From: Xanthobacter sp. NM-59
GTDB lineage: Bacteria; Pseudomonadota; Alphaproteobacteria; Rhizobiales; Xanthobacteraceae
NCBI RefSeq assembly: GCF_021401125.1
Contig: NZ_JACBFQ010000006.1
Location: forward strand, 62,001-126,000
Reading direction: 5' to 3'
Length of the DNA stretch: 64,000 nt
A model generated the notes under the pieces. It did not search any database, was not told where the DNA came from, and saw nothing but the letters and a program-made list of their open reading frames with translations. A program made the translations under genes and the position numbers. Each line of letters starts with the position of its first letter. The first letter of the stretch is position 1. Below, in pieces: positions 19,225 to 28,235 of the stretch.

Positions 19225-21000
19225 TCAATCCTCCTCGGCCTCCTGCTCGGGCAGACCCAGCAGGCGGCGCAGCCAGCGCAGGCCACGCTTCAGCCGGCTG
19301 CTCTCCAGCCGCAGCACCGCCCAGGTGGCGCGCCCGTCATCCACGTCGCGCACCTCGATCACGGCCCGTCCATAGGTAATGTGCATGCCAGGGGCCACCC
19401 GGTCGCCGGCCCGATCCGCAAAAGCGTCGGCAATGGACAGATTCCATTCTTCCTGCGGCACCGGCAATCCATAGAGCCCCGCCAGGTCCCCGAGCCGCAC
19501 CTCGCCGACAAAGGGGAAGGCGGCCACATTGCTCACCACCACCGCCTCGCGAGGCCGGAACAAGCGGTCGAGCCCGTGCACGCGCTGCGGCGGCGCCAGG
19601 ACATAGGCATAGTCGCCCGCGCGCATGGCGCCCGCCGCCTCGGGGGTCAGCGTCTGCCCGCCGCGCACCACCATCATCAGCCGCGCCCAGGCGGGCAGCG
19701 TGCCGGGCGTGCTCACCGGCGCCCCCTCCGCCACCGGATAGGCCACCAGCTCCACGTCCATCTGCCCGGGAAGGTCGATCTCGAAACGTCGCGCCGACGG
19801 CACCGGATCGGACAGCGCCACGCCCGACCGTCGCGCGGCCACGACCATGGTCCAGCCGTGCAGCACCAGCGACACCAGCACCACGGCGAAGGCCACGTTG
19901 AAATAGACTTCCGCTTGGGGCAGGTGCGCCAGCATGGGAATGGTGGCAAGGAAGATGGACACCGCCCCGCGCAGCCCCGCCCAGGAGACGAACGCCTTCT
20001 CCTTCAGCGAAAAACGGAACGGCGTGAGGCACGCGAACACGGCCACCGGCCGGCCCACCAGGATGAGGAAGGCCGCAACCCCCAGCGCCGGCAGGGCATA
20101 TTCCAGGATCTTCTGCGGCGAGACGAGCAGCCCGAGCATTACGAACATCACGATCTGGCAGACCCAGGTCACGGCATTCAGGAAGCTGGTGATGGGCGCG
20201 ATGGCCCGCACCGGCCGGTTGCCCATGACGAAGCCCGCCAGGAACACGGCCAGGAAGCCCGAGCCGTGCAGCAGCGCGGTGAGCGCGAACAGCAGCACCG
20301 CAACCGCAACCGCCAACACCGGATGAAGCCCCGCCGGCAGATCCAGCCGGTTCATAAGCGCCGTCAGCAACAGCCCGCCGGCCACGCCGAAGGCCGTGCC
20401 CACGGCCAGCTCGCGCCCGACCCCCAGCAGCATCATGAAGCCCGGATCGGACAGGTTGGACGACAGCAGTTCAACCAGCAGCACCGTGAGGAACACGGCC
20501 GCGGGATCGTTGGTGGCCGATTCCAGCTCGATCACCGATCCCACGCGCCGGCCGAGATGCAGCCCCTGCGCATGCATGAGGAAGAACACGGCCGCGGCAT
20601 CCGTTGAGGCCACGATGGCGCCCACCAGAAAGCCTTCCATGAGCGACAGGTTGAGCAGCGGAGCGGCCACCAGCCCCACCAGCGCCGCAGTCAGCACCAC
20701 CCCCACCGTGGCAAGGGTCACCGCGGGCGCCACGGCGCCGCGCATCGCCCCCATGCGCATGCGCAGGCCGCCATCGAACAGGATCACGGCCAGCGCCGCC
20801 GACCCCACCATGTAGGTGGCCCAATAATCGTCGAAGTGGATGCCGCCGGGCCCGCCTTCCCCCGCCAGCACCCCCACCAGCAGGAACAGCAGCAGGATGG
20901 GCGCCCCGAAGCGTGCCGCGAGCAGGCTGGAAAGGGTGCCCGCCACGAGCAGCGCCGCCACCACCAGCAGCACCGCATTGGAAACGACTACAGCCCCCAT
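19225..21000 (-). CDS. nhaP2: Potassium/proton antiporter (CPA1 family, NhaP2/CvrA type)
   Basis: Protein of 591 aa, typical of CvrA/NhaP2-type K+/H+ antiporters. The start at 21000 places the first membrane helix (VVVSNAVLLVVAALLVAGT) at the N-terminus as in the family; 83 codons of upstream frame are Arg/Gly-rich and not credible. About twelve membrane helices follow, with the exchanger core motifs GAIVASTDAAAVFFLM and ESATNDPAAVFLTVLLVE (conserved Asp residues) and WAGLRGAVSIFLATIPML. After about residue 395 a cytosolic part carries a TrkA-C-like domain (ELVAYPVAEGAPVSTPGTLP) and a second regulatory domain with VGEVRLGDLAGLYGLP. Such domains gate K+ extrusion. It seems to be a single-gene unit. 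Confidence 0.93.
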   Translation of the reverse strand: MGAVVVSNAVLLVVAALLVAGTLSSLLAARFGAPILLLFLLVGVLAGEGGPGGIHFDDYWATYMVGSAALAVILFDGGLRMRMGAMRGAVAPAVTLATVGVVLTAALVGLVAAPLLNLSLMEGFLVGAIVASTDAAAVFFLMHAQGLHLGRRVGSVIELESATNDPAAVFLTVLLVELLSSNLSDPGFMMLLGVGRELAVGTAFGVAGGLLLTALMNRLDLPAGLHPVLAVAVAVLLFALTALLHGSGFLAVFLAGFVMGNRPVRAIAPITSFLNAVTWVCQIVMFVMLGLLVSPQKILEYALPALGVAAFLILVGRPVAVFACLTPFRFSLKEKAFVSWAGLRGAVSIFLATIPMLAHLPQAEVYFNVAFAVVLVSLVLHGWTMVVAARRSGVALSDPVPSARRFEIDLPGQMDVELVAYPVAEGAPVSTPGTLPAWARLMMVVRGGQTLTPEAAGAMRAGDYAYVLAPPQRVHGLDRLFRPREAVVVSNVAAFPFVGEVRLGDLAGLYGLPVPQEEWNLSIADAFADRAGDRVAPGMHITYGRAVIEVRDVDDGRATWAVLRLESSRLKRGLRWLRRLLGLPEQEAEED

Positions 21001-21656
21001 ACCGCCCCGTCGCCTCCGCCAACAACTCACGCGATGCCCACAAGCAACAGTAGCGCCTCCGGCATTCACCGCGTAAGGTCTTTCAGGTTGCGGAAATTCT
21101 CGGGCGGTTTTGGGGGCACGCCAAACGCGTTCGCAAGGATTCTGGAAATGCCGTGGCGCGGCAAAGCCTGTGCTTACCTCGTCGTCCCCTTCGCCCTCTC
21201 TGACGATGGGATGTGGGCGAGACAGGCGGAAACCATCTGCTTCGATCACGATCTAGCCGTCGACATCGCAGAGACGGAAAGTGAGCACGCAGCAGGGGTT
21301 GGCATCTATCCCCTGGGCGCTGACGGGTGCTATCTCACCTGTGCACCCATTGCCTGGTATGGTGCCATACAACCACCGATGGAAGCCGGCAATAGCACGG
21401 CCCTCGCGCTCTCCAGCACCATCAGGCTGGATTGCCTTGCCGCGTCGAGCCTCGGCGCCCTTCAGCTGCACTGACCCATGCCGCGACGACACGCCTCACA
21501 CGGGGTCGGCCCCGTGGCGGCGGGGCGTGGCCGCTGGGCCGTATACCCTTACCAACCGGCAGGCCATAAGGGGCGTTTCTGGCGCGCAAGGGCCGCGGCC
21601 AACCGCCGCAGTTCGCGCGCGCTTTAGTGGAAATACTCGAATATACCCGCCACGGT
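21001..21656. other. Spacer between antiporter and tamB, with one weak reading frame
   Basis: A 656-bp spacer. It is less GC-rich than the genes around it. Apart from the weak frame 21148-21474 listed separately, I see no gene, and no strong terminator after tamB. Confidence 0.4.
21148..21474 (+). CDS. Possible small hypothetical protein (weak)
   Basis: A 108-aa frame with AAGGAT about 8 nt before the ATG. Its composition is more protein-like than other frames in this spacer: few Arg runs, mixed residues such as DGMWARQAETICFDHDLAV and TESEHAAGVGIYPLGADG. G/C at third codon positions is visibly lower than in the neighbouring genes, which suggests either foreign origin, a decaying gene, or chance. 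No family is recognised. Confidence 0.2.
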   Translation: MPWRGKACAYLVVPFALSDDGMWARQAETICFDHDLAVDIAETESEHAAGVGIYPLGADGCYLTCAPIAWYGAIQPPMEAGNSTALALSSTIRLDCLAASSLGALQLH

Positions 21657-24600
21657 TCAGTAATCCCACTGTGCGCCGATACCGACTGAAGTGTTGCCAT
21701 CGGCGCCCGTGGCGCCCTGCAGGCGGATATTCTTGGTCACATCCACATCCACGGTCACCTGGCTGGAATTGGGCGTCGTGCCCTGGCGCACGCCCATATA
21801 GATGTTGTTGTTGATGCGGCGGCCAAGACCCACCTGCCCGCCGGTTCCCGCTGCGTTGGTGCCCACGTCCAGGCTGTCCATGCCGAGCGAACGGCGCATT
21901 TGGTCCAGCACGCTCCCGCCGCCGGAAAACTGGGCGATGGTCTGCGCGATCTGGAGCGACTGCGCGGCCGTAAGGGAGCCGGCGTTGCGGCCGAACAGCA
22001 GGCGCGCCAGCACCTCGTCCTGCGGCAGGGTCGGTTCCGAGGTGAACGTGATCTCCGGCTGCGAGGCGGGGCCCGTCACCAGAATGCGGGCAGTGATGTC
22101 GTTCGCCGTGGTCTCGGCGATGAAGTCGAGATCGGGATCGGTGTTGCCGGAAAAGGTGATTTTGCCCCGGGTGAAGGTAAGGCGCTTGCCCAGAATGTCG
22201 AACCGGCCGCGCCGCATGTCGAAGCCACCCTGGGTCACCGGCGCCCGGCTGGTGCCGCTCACATGCAGCTCTCCGCCAAGCTCGGCCTCCATGCCCATGC
22301 CGCGCACGAAAATGTTGTTCTGCGCCGCCACGGTGAGATCGAGGGTGATGCCGCCGCTCGCACCGCCCCGCTCACGCCGCGCGGGCGGCGGCGCCATGCG
22401 TGCGGCATCGCGGCCGCGCCGATCGTTCACATTGCGCACCGGCATGGACTGCACGCCGCCGGGCATGCGCTCGGCAATGTTGACGTCCATGGCGCGGATG
22501 TTGATGCGGCCCGTCACGTGGGGATCGTTGGTGAACTGGCCTTCAACCGCGATGCGCCCTTCGGTCACGAGGCGGATCAGCTCGCTGTTCACGAGGCCCG
22601 CATTCTCCATCGTCACCTCGACCCGGCCGGGGAAATTGGCCGCGGGGTCAAGGCCCACCGAGCCGCGCGCCGAAAGGCTGCCGCCATTGGGGGTGCGCGC
22701 GGTGAGGGAATTCACCGTCACCGAGCGATCCGTGCCGGCGATCACCCCTTCAATGCGGTCGAGGGTGATGCCGTTCACGCCGTCATTGTAACGGGCGCCA
22801 CTGATGCGCACGCTGCCGCCGGCGCGCGGTGCGGCGGCGGTGCCGCGCACGGTGGCGTCGATGGCGGCATTGCCGGTGAGCTGGCTGCCCATGGCCGCAA
22901 GGGACGCATTGGCGATGCGCAGATCCACCCCACCCCGCAACGCAAGATCGAGGTCCCCCGCCCCCAGCGGCGCCGAGCCGGTGATGGCCACATTGGACAA
23001 ATGCGTCCCGGAAATGGTGGTGCGCGTCGTCACCCGCCCACCGCCGAGCGCACCGGCGGAGCGGATATCGAACGGGCCCGCGCCCGCCTTCGCGAGGTCC
23101 GGCGTGCTGAGGCGCGAGACCTGGATGTCATAGGGCCCCTCGGGCCGATCGGCCGAACCGCGCACGCGGGCGGTGCCGCTTACGGTGCCGTTGAGGCCGA
23201 GCCCCGGCGCGGCCAGCTCCGCCAAAGCCAGCGGCAGGTTGCGCAAGTCGACACTGAGATCGAGGCTGCTGCCTGCGCGCCCGGACACGGCCACCGAGCC
23301 GCCTCGGCTCGCCAGCGCCAGCCGGTCGATGCTCACCTCACCGCCCTCGATGGCGATATTAGCCGGCGCGGAGGTGGCGAGCGTAGTGCCGCCACGGGCC
23401 ACGCTGAAACGATCCAGCCGGACGCGGGAGGTGGAGCCCTGATGGTTGAGCTGAGCCGTCGCCGCGACATTCGCACCGTTTACCTGCGCATCCAGGGTCA
23501 GGGCGCTGCCCTGACCCGCACGGCGGGCCTGCAGCGAGGCGCGGGGAATGGAAACGCCCGCCTCCACATTGGTGAGGTTCACCGTGCCGTCGAGAACCGG
23601 CTGGCCCGTGGGGTCGGCGACCGTGAGGTTGATCCGCGCCCCGCCCACGCTCTGGCCGGCGGCGCGCACATTGTCGGCGGTGGCGTTCACCGCCACCGTC
23701 TGGCGCCCATCGGCCGTGCCGAGGTCGAGCCGGGCATCGAGCTTGCCGGCCAGCTCCGTCAGAGCCAGGGCCGAGAGGTCCGCAAGGTTGCCCGCCGCCA
23801 CCGCCAGCTGGCCGCCGAAAAGGCCGTCCGCCTGGCGCGCCACATGGCCGCGCGCCGTCACGGAGCCGATGGCGAGGTCAAGATCATCCAGCCGCGCGGC
23901 GCCCTGGTCGGCCAGCGCGAAGGCGCCGCCACCGGTCGCGGGTTTGCCGGCCACGCGTCCGTCGAGCTTGAAGCTGCCGGAAGGAAGACCGGTGAGGTTC
24001 CGGGCATCGAGACCCAGGGTCAAGCCCTCAATCTTCTGACCCATGGCCGTTCCTTCGGGCACGGCGACACGCGCGGCCACCGCCAGCGCATCCAGGCTGC
24101 CGGAGAAGGCCGCCGAGCTTTCAAGCCGGCCCGACAGGCGCGGCTCTACCCGCTTCAGGTCGTCCAGGGTGAGCCCGGCCTTCAGATCCGCGAGCCGGGG
24201 CGAAAGGGTGCCGTCCACCTTCAGGTCGAGCCCGGTGGCGGCAAGCGTCAGGTTCTCCACCGTGAACGCCTTCTCCCCCGCCCGGCTGAGGGTACCGGCG
24301 AGCCGGCTGGTGGCGCCGAAGATGCCGTCCACGGCGGTGATTCCGGTCTTGATGCCCTCGGTGCCGCCGGAGAGCTTCAGCGTCAGCTTTCGGAAACCGT
24401 CAGCGCCCTGCACGTCGGCATCCAGCCGCGCGGTGCCGGCGAGGGGCTGGCCCACCAGCGGGCCAAACGCGGCAAGGTCGAGCCGCTCCAGTTGCAGGGT
24501 GCCCGCCGCAGCCGCCGCGCTGGCGGTGCCCGTGAAACGTGCGGAGAGGGCGGCAAGCTGGGCGGAAAAGCCGGTCAGGGCCGGGTCGCCGCGCGCCGGC

Positions 24601-25937
24601 ACCAGAGCCGTGGCCGTCACCTGCGCGGTATCGCCCAGGGCGCTCTTCACCTTGGGGTCCGCCGCCGTCAGCCCCTTTGCATTGGCCTGCAGCGAGACAT
24701 TGAGATTGCCGCCCTCGGGCGCGGTCTTCACCTCCGCCACCACGGAGCCGGCCCCGTAGCCGGCGCCGGACAGGCCCAGCGCGTCGAGGCGCGCGGAGAC
24801 GGCGGGCGTGGCCAGCAGGCCCTTCAGGCTGCCTTCCAGCTTCACCGATTTCCAGGCCGCGCCAGGGGCCAGGGCGGCGAAGCGGTCGGGCTCGCCCGCC
24901 ACCGCGCTGAAGGCGAGATCGGCGCTGGGCCCTTGCGGATCCACCTTACCCTTGGCCGCGAAGCCGAAACCTGCGGCGCGGACGCTGAAGGTCTCCACAT
25001 CCACCGTGCCCGCCGGCTGGGCGAAGGCGATGGCCGAAAGCTCGGTGCGCTGCTCGAACATGGGCGCCACGGCCGGCGGCAGCAGCTTCGCCACGTCGGC
25101 ATCGAGCGCGAGGTTGATGCGGTGGCCGCCATTGGCCGCGCGCACGCCTGCGGCGCCGGTCACATGGGCCACATCGCCGGCGGACAGGGAAAGCTGGCCG
25201 TCCCAGGCGTCGATCGGCCCCTTGCCGTTCACCCGCGCGTCGAGGGGCGGCAGGCCGTCCATGCCGGCGGCCCGAGCGACCAGCCCGCCGGCCGGCTCGC
25301 TGGCGGCGATGTCCACATCGAGGAAGCGGGTGTCCGGGGTGTAGTGCACCTTGCCCTTCACCGACCCCGGGGCGTCCTTGCGCTCCAGCGCGAAATCCGC
25401 CGAAAGGCCGGGCCCCGCCGCCATCAGATCCGCCGAGGCGGTGAGCGAGAGCTGCGCCGCATGGCCCAGCACCGGTTCGCCGATGACGATGTCATCCACC
25501 GCGAGGCGGCCAAGCCGCACCGGCATCATGAAGGACGAGCCGCCGCTCGTGGCGGGCGCGGGCTCCGAGGCCGGCAGCTCCGGCAGTCGGTTCACCGAGA
25601 TGCGGCGCGCCTCGACGGCGTCCACGTTTACAACGCCGGACAGCAGGGAGAGCGGATGCCAGGCCAGGCGCAGCGCTTCCACCTCCGCCACTGGGCCCTT
25701 GGCATCCGCCACCGCGATGCGGCCGATGCCCATGTTCCACGGCACGCCGCCGCTGATCTCGGAGATCGAGACCGAAAGCCCCGACAGGGAGGCGAGTGAG
25801 GAGGCGACACGGGCGAGCATGGTCTTGCCCGGCCCGGTCTGCAGCGCCGCGAACAGCGCCACCAGAACCACAAGGACGCCCGCCAGGGTGTAGCCGAGGC
25901 CGCGCAGGATGAGGGAGAGGATGCCGCGCCCAGCCAT
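21657..25937 (-). CDS. tamB: Translocation and assembly module subunit TamB
   Basis: Protein of 1426 aa, anchored in the inner membrane and spanning the periplasm as a long beta-taco. The N-terminal signal anchor (LGYTLAGVLVVLVALFAAL) is at about residues 11-29. The body is thousands of bases of repetitive beta strands (AsmA/DUF748-like, then the DUF490/TamB domain). The C-terminal domain holds the family's signature, ILGKRLTFTRGKITFSG and LPQDEVLARLLFGRNAGSL, and ends in SVGIGAQWDY, which pairs with the Omp85 partner. TamB takes part in outer-membrane protein insertion and lipid transport. Its ATG overlaps the tamA stop by 1 nt (TGATG), so the two are translated together. Confidence 0.95.
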   Translation of the reverse strand: MAGRGILSLILRGLGYTLAGVLVVLVALFAALQTGPGKTMLARVASSLASLSGLSVSISEISGGVPWNMGIGRIAVADAKGPVAEVEALRLAWHPLSLLSGVVNVDAVEARRISVNRLPELPASEPAPATSGGSSFMMPVRLGRLAVDDIVIGEPVLGHAAQLSLTASADLMAAGPGLSADFALERKDAPGSVKGKVHYTPDTRFLDVDIAASEPAGGLVARAAGMDGLPPLDARVNGKGPIDAWDGQLSLSAGDVAHVTGAAGVRAANGGHRINLALDADVAKLLPPAVAPMFEQRTELSAIAFAQPAGTVDVETFSVRAAGFGFAAKGKVDPQGPSADLAFSAVAGEPDRFAALAPGAAWKSVKLEGSLKGLLATPAVSARLDALGLSGAGYGAGSVVAEVKTAPEGGNLNVSLQANAKGLTAADPKVKSALGDTAQVTATALVPARGDPALTGFSAQLAALSARFTGTASAAAAAGTLQLERLDLAAFGPLVGQPLAGTARLDADVQGADGFRKLTLKLSGGTEGIKTGITAVDGIFGATSRLAGTLSRAGEKAFTVENLTLAATGLDLKVDGTLSPRLADLKAGLTLDDLKRVEPRLSGRLESSAAFSGSLDALAVAARVAVPEGTAMGQKIEGLTLGLDARNLTGLPSGSFKLDGRVAGKPATGGGAFALADQGAARLDDLDLAIGSVTARGHVARQADGLFGGQLAVAAGNLADLSALALTELAGKLDARLDLGTADGRQTVAVNATADNVRAAGQSVGGARINLTVADPTGQPVLDGTVNLTNVEAGVSIPRASLQARRAGQGSALTLDAQVNGANVAATAQLNHQGSTSRVRLDRFSVARGGTTLATSAPANIAIEGGEVSIDRLALASRGGSVAVSGRAGSSLDLSVDLRNLPLALAELAAPGLGLNGTVSGTARVRGSADRPEGPYDIQVSRLSTPDLAKAGAGPFDIRSAGALGGGRVTTRTTISGTHLSNVAITGSAPLGAGDLDLALRGGVDLRIANASLAAMGSQLTGNAAIDATVRGTAAAPRAGGSVRISGARYNDGVNGITLDRIEGVIAGTDRSVTVNSLTARTPNGGSLSARGSVGLDPAANFPGRVEVTMENAGLVNSELIRLVTEGRIAVEGQFTNDPHVTGRINIRAMDVNIAERMPGGVQSMPVRNVNDRRGRDAARMAPPPARRERGGASGGITLDLTVAAQNNIFVRGMGMEAELGGELHVSGTSRAPVTQGGFDMRRGRFDILGKRLTFTRGKITFSGNTDPDLDFIAETTANDITARILVTGPASQPEITFTSEPTLPQDEVLARLLFGRNAGSLTAAQSLQIAQTIAQFSGGGSVLDQMRRSLGMDSLDVGTNAAGTGGQVGLGRRINNNIYMGVRQGTTPNSSQVTVDVDVTKNIRLQGATGADGNTSVGIGAQWDY

Positions 25938-27898
25938 CAGAACGCCTGCCCCAAGCTGACATACACGCCATAGGAGCCATCGTCCGGCCCCGGATTGAGC
26001 GGAATGGCCAAATCGAGCCGCAGCGGGCCGATGGCCGTGTAGTAGCGCAGGCCCAGGCCGGCGGAATATTTCATCACGCTGAAGTCCGGATATTCGGTGG
26101 CGTAGGCGGCGCCCATGTCCAGGAACGGCACGATGCCGATGGTGTCGGTAATCCGCACCCGCATCTCGGCCGAGGCCTCGAAATAGCTGAGGCCGCCGAT
26201 GATGACCCCGAAGGCGTTGCGCGGGCTCACGGACTGGTAGTCATAGCCGCGCAGCGAGCCGCCGCCGCCCACATAGAAGCGCCGCTGCGCCGGCACGGCG
26301 GTGAGATCCGCACCGATATAGCCGCCGGTGGAAACCCGCCCCGCCAGGATGTAGCGCTTGTCCTCATCGAAGGCGTGGTAGGCGGACAGGGTGGCCTTGG
26401 CCATCACCGGCCCCGCCCCGTCGTCGCCCAGATAGGCGAACGGCTCCACGGTGGCCGCCAGGCGCATGCCGCGAGAGGGATCGAGCGGCGAATCCGTATT
26501 GTCGAAGTTGAAGTTCACCGGCACGCCGAAGATGAAGTAGTCGCCGGTGCCGTCCGCGTCCTGGACTGTGGAATCCTCGAGATCGACACCCAGCTGGGCG
26601 GAGAACTGGTCGTTGAACCGGCGCCGCACGCCGGCAACGAAGGTGCCACCCTCGCGCACATAGGCGTTCGTCACCTCGCGCAGGCCGGCGACCTCCGCCA
26701 CCAGATCGTCATTGGCAGTGATGATGCCCGGCTTGGTGAAGCTGGCCGCCACCTTGTAGCCGAAGGGATCGGCATCGGGCACCGCCTCCGACTTCTGGCC
26801 GAACCAGGACACGCTGGCGTCGAGGCGCAGGGTCTCGCCGCCGCCGAACAGGTTGCGATGGCCCCAATAGCCGTTCAGCGAAGAGCCGTCGGTGTTGGAA
26901 TATTTCGCGGAGAACCCCACATAGCGCGGCGCCCGCGCCGTCACCTCGATGGTGATGGGCAGTTCGCCGTTGGCGGTGAGATGGTCGGCCTCGCGGATCC
27001 GGATGCTGGAAATGGCCTCGATCTTGGAGAGCCGCGTGCGCAGCGCCGCCAGCCGCTGCGGCGAGAACGGCTCGCCCGGGCGGATCTCGATACGCTCCTC
27101 GATGAAGCCGGGCGGAAGGAAGTCCGCGCCCACGACCGTGAAGTCGCCGAACGTCGCCTGACGCCCGGTGGCGACATAAATGGTCACGTTCAGCTTGTTT
27201 GTGGCGTGATCGGCGACCACCTGCTTGTCGGCCACCTTGGCGAAGGGATAGCCCAGCTCCCGCAGATGGTTGGACAAGGTGGTCTCGGTCGCCACGATGG
27301 CGTCGGCACGGGCGGGCTCGCCGGACTCCATGCGCAGCGCGCGCAGGGAGGGCACGTCCGGCAACGGCTGGTGCGTGGTCGCATCGACGATGCGCACGGT
27401 GCCGAAGGTGAACTGGGGACCGGGGTTCACCACGATCTTCACCGGCACCGGGCCACGCTTGCGGCTCGCTTCCACGATGTCGAAGATATTGGGCGTATCG
27501 ACGCGGTTGCCGGAGATGGTGATCTCCATGGTGCCGCCGTAAAAGCCGTTGGAATACAGCGCGGCGATGATGCGCTCGCGGTCGGTCGTCACCCGGCGCA
27601 CCAGGCCCGCGGCCCCGGCGGGCGGCCGGTTCTTCAGGCTCTCCAGCGTGGAGGCGTCGAGCACGGCGTTGCGCACGCTGCGGTCCGCATCCACCACCTC
27701 GATATCGACGGTGTAGGGCACGGCGTCGATGACCGGCCCCTCGTCCTTCTCACGATTGGGATTGAAGAAATTCAGGATCGGGTCGAGCAGCCCCCCCTCG
27801 TCCGCCTGCGCCGGCAGCACCCCGAGCGCCGTCACCGCCGCGGCGATGGCGAACGGGCGCAAACAGGACATGCAGGAAAATCTCGCCGGGTTCGCCAT
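25937..27898 (-). CDS. tamA: Outer-membrane assembly protein TamA (Omp85/BamA superfamily)
   Basis: Protein of 653 aa. The ATG at 27898 is chosen; a GTG two codons upstream is also possible, and neither has a strong ribosome binding site. The signal peptide ends near LPAQADEGG. POTRA domains cover about residues 60-320 (VDIEVVDADRSVRNAVLDA; VKIVVNPGPQFTFGTVRI; ATFGDFTVVGADFLPPGFI). A surface-antigen type 16-strand barrel follows, with the Omp85 lid motif seen as VGGGGSLRGYDYQ, and a final strand that ends in Phe (VYVSLGQAF), the recognition signal for the BAM machinery. It works with TamB, encoded immediately downstream. Confidence 0.95.
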   Translation of the reverse strand: MANPARFSCMSCLRPFAIAAAVTALGVLPAQADEGGLLDPILNFFNPNREKDEGPVIDAVPYTVDIEVVDADRSVRNAVLDASTLESLKNRPPAGAAGLVRRVTTDRERIIAALYSNGFYGGTMEITISGNRVDTPNIFDIVEASRKRGPVPVKIVVNPGPQFTFGTVRIVDATTHQPLPDVPSLRALRMESGEPARADAIVATETTLSNHLRELGYPFAKVADKQVVADHATNKLNVTIYVATGRQATFGDFTVVGADFLPPGFIEERIEIRPGEPFSPQRLAALRTRLSKIEAISSIRIREADHLTANGELPITIEVTARAPRYVGFSAKYSNTDGSSLNGYWGHRNLFGGGETLRLDASVSWFGQKSEAVPDADPFGYKVAASFTKPGIITANDDLVAEVAGLREVTNAYVREGGTFVAGVRRRFNDQFSAQLGVDLEDSTVQDADGTGDYFIFGVPVNFNFDNTDSPLDPSRGMRLAATVEPFAYLGDDGAGPVMAKATLSAYHAFDEDKRYILAGRVSTGGYIGADLTAVPAQRRFYVGGGGSLRGYDYQSVSPRNAFGVIIGGLSYFEASAEMRVRITDTIGIVPFLDMGAAYATEYPDFSVMKYSAGLGLRYYTAIGPLRLDLAIPLNPGPDDGSYGVYVSLGQAF

Positions 27899-28235
27899 AT
27901 CCACTCGTGTCTCAGCTCAGCGCGTGTCTAACAAACGTTCCCCGCGCTGCGAAGGCAGAAGAGTGCAGGGCCCTGCGCCGACAAGATCGCCGGCTCTTGC
28001 ATCTGACGGTAGGGGCCGACCGTAAATTTCGCCTTATGACACCTCCCGCGATGCCCCCGACTCCACCTCTGGCTGTCGCCGCGGAGTTTGGCATTCTTTG
28101 CTCGTGAAGGCGAGCTAAGCTGCTCACCCGCCAGGAGGATACACGCACCCCTGCGACATTCCCGCAAATCTCCCGGCAAGAGTCTGTTTACCATGATTGG
28201 CGGGTTTTTCCCCAGCGGCATGCGCGCGGACAGGC
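27899..28235. other. Spacer upstream of tamA
   Basis: A 337-bp spacer between the tamA start and the 3' end of the FAD-protein gene, both on the minus strand. It presumably contains the tamAB promoter. It is more A/T-rich than the genes near 28030-28200. I see no gene and no clear terminator. Confidence 0.4.

Noticed and set aside
21900-25799. Plus-strand frame of about 1300 codons opposite tamB
   Set aside because: Antisense shadow; composition is Arg/His/Gly/Ala-rich with no recognisable domain, whereas TamB on the other strand is clear.
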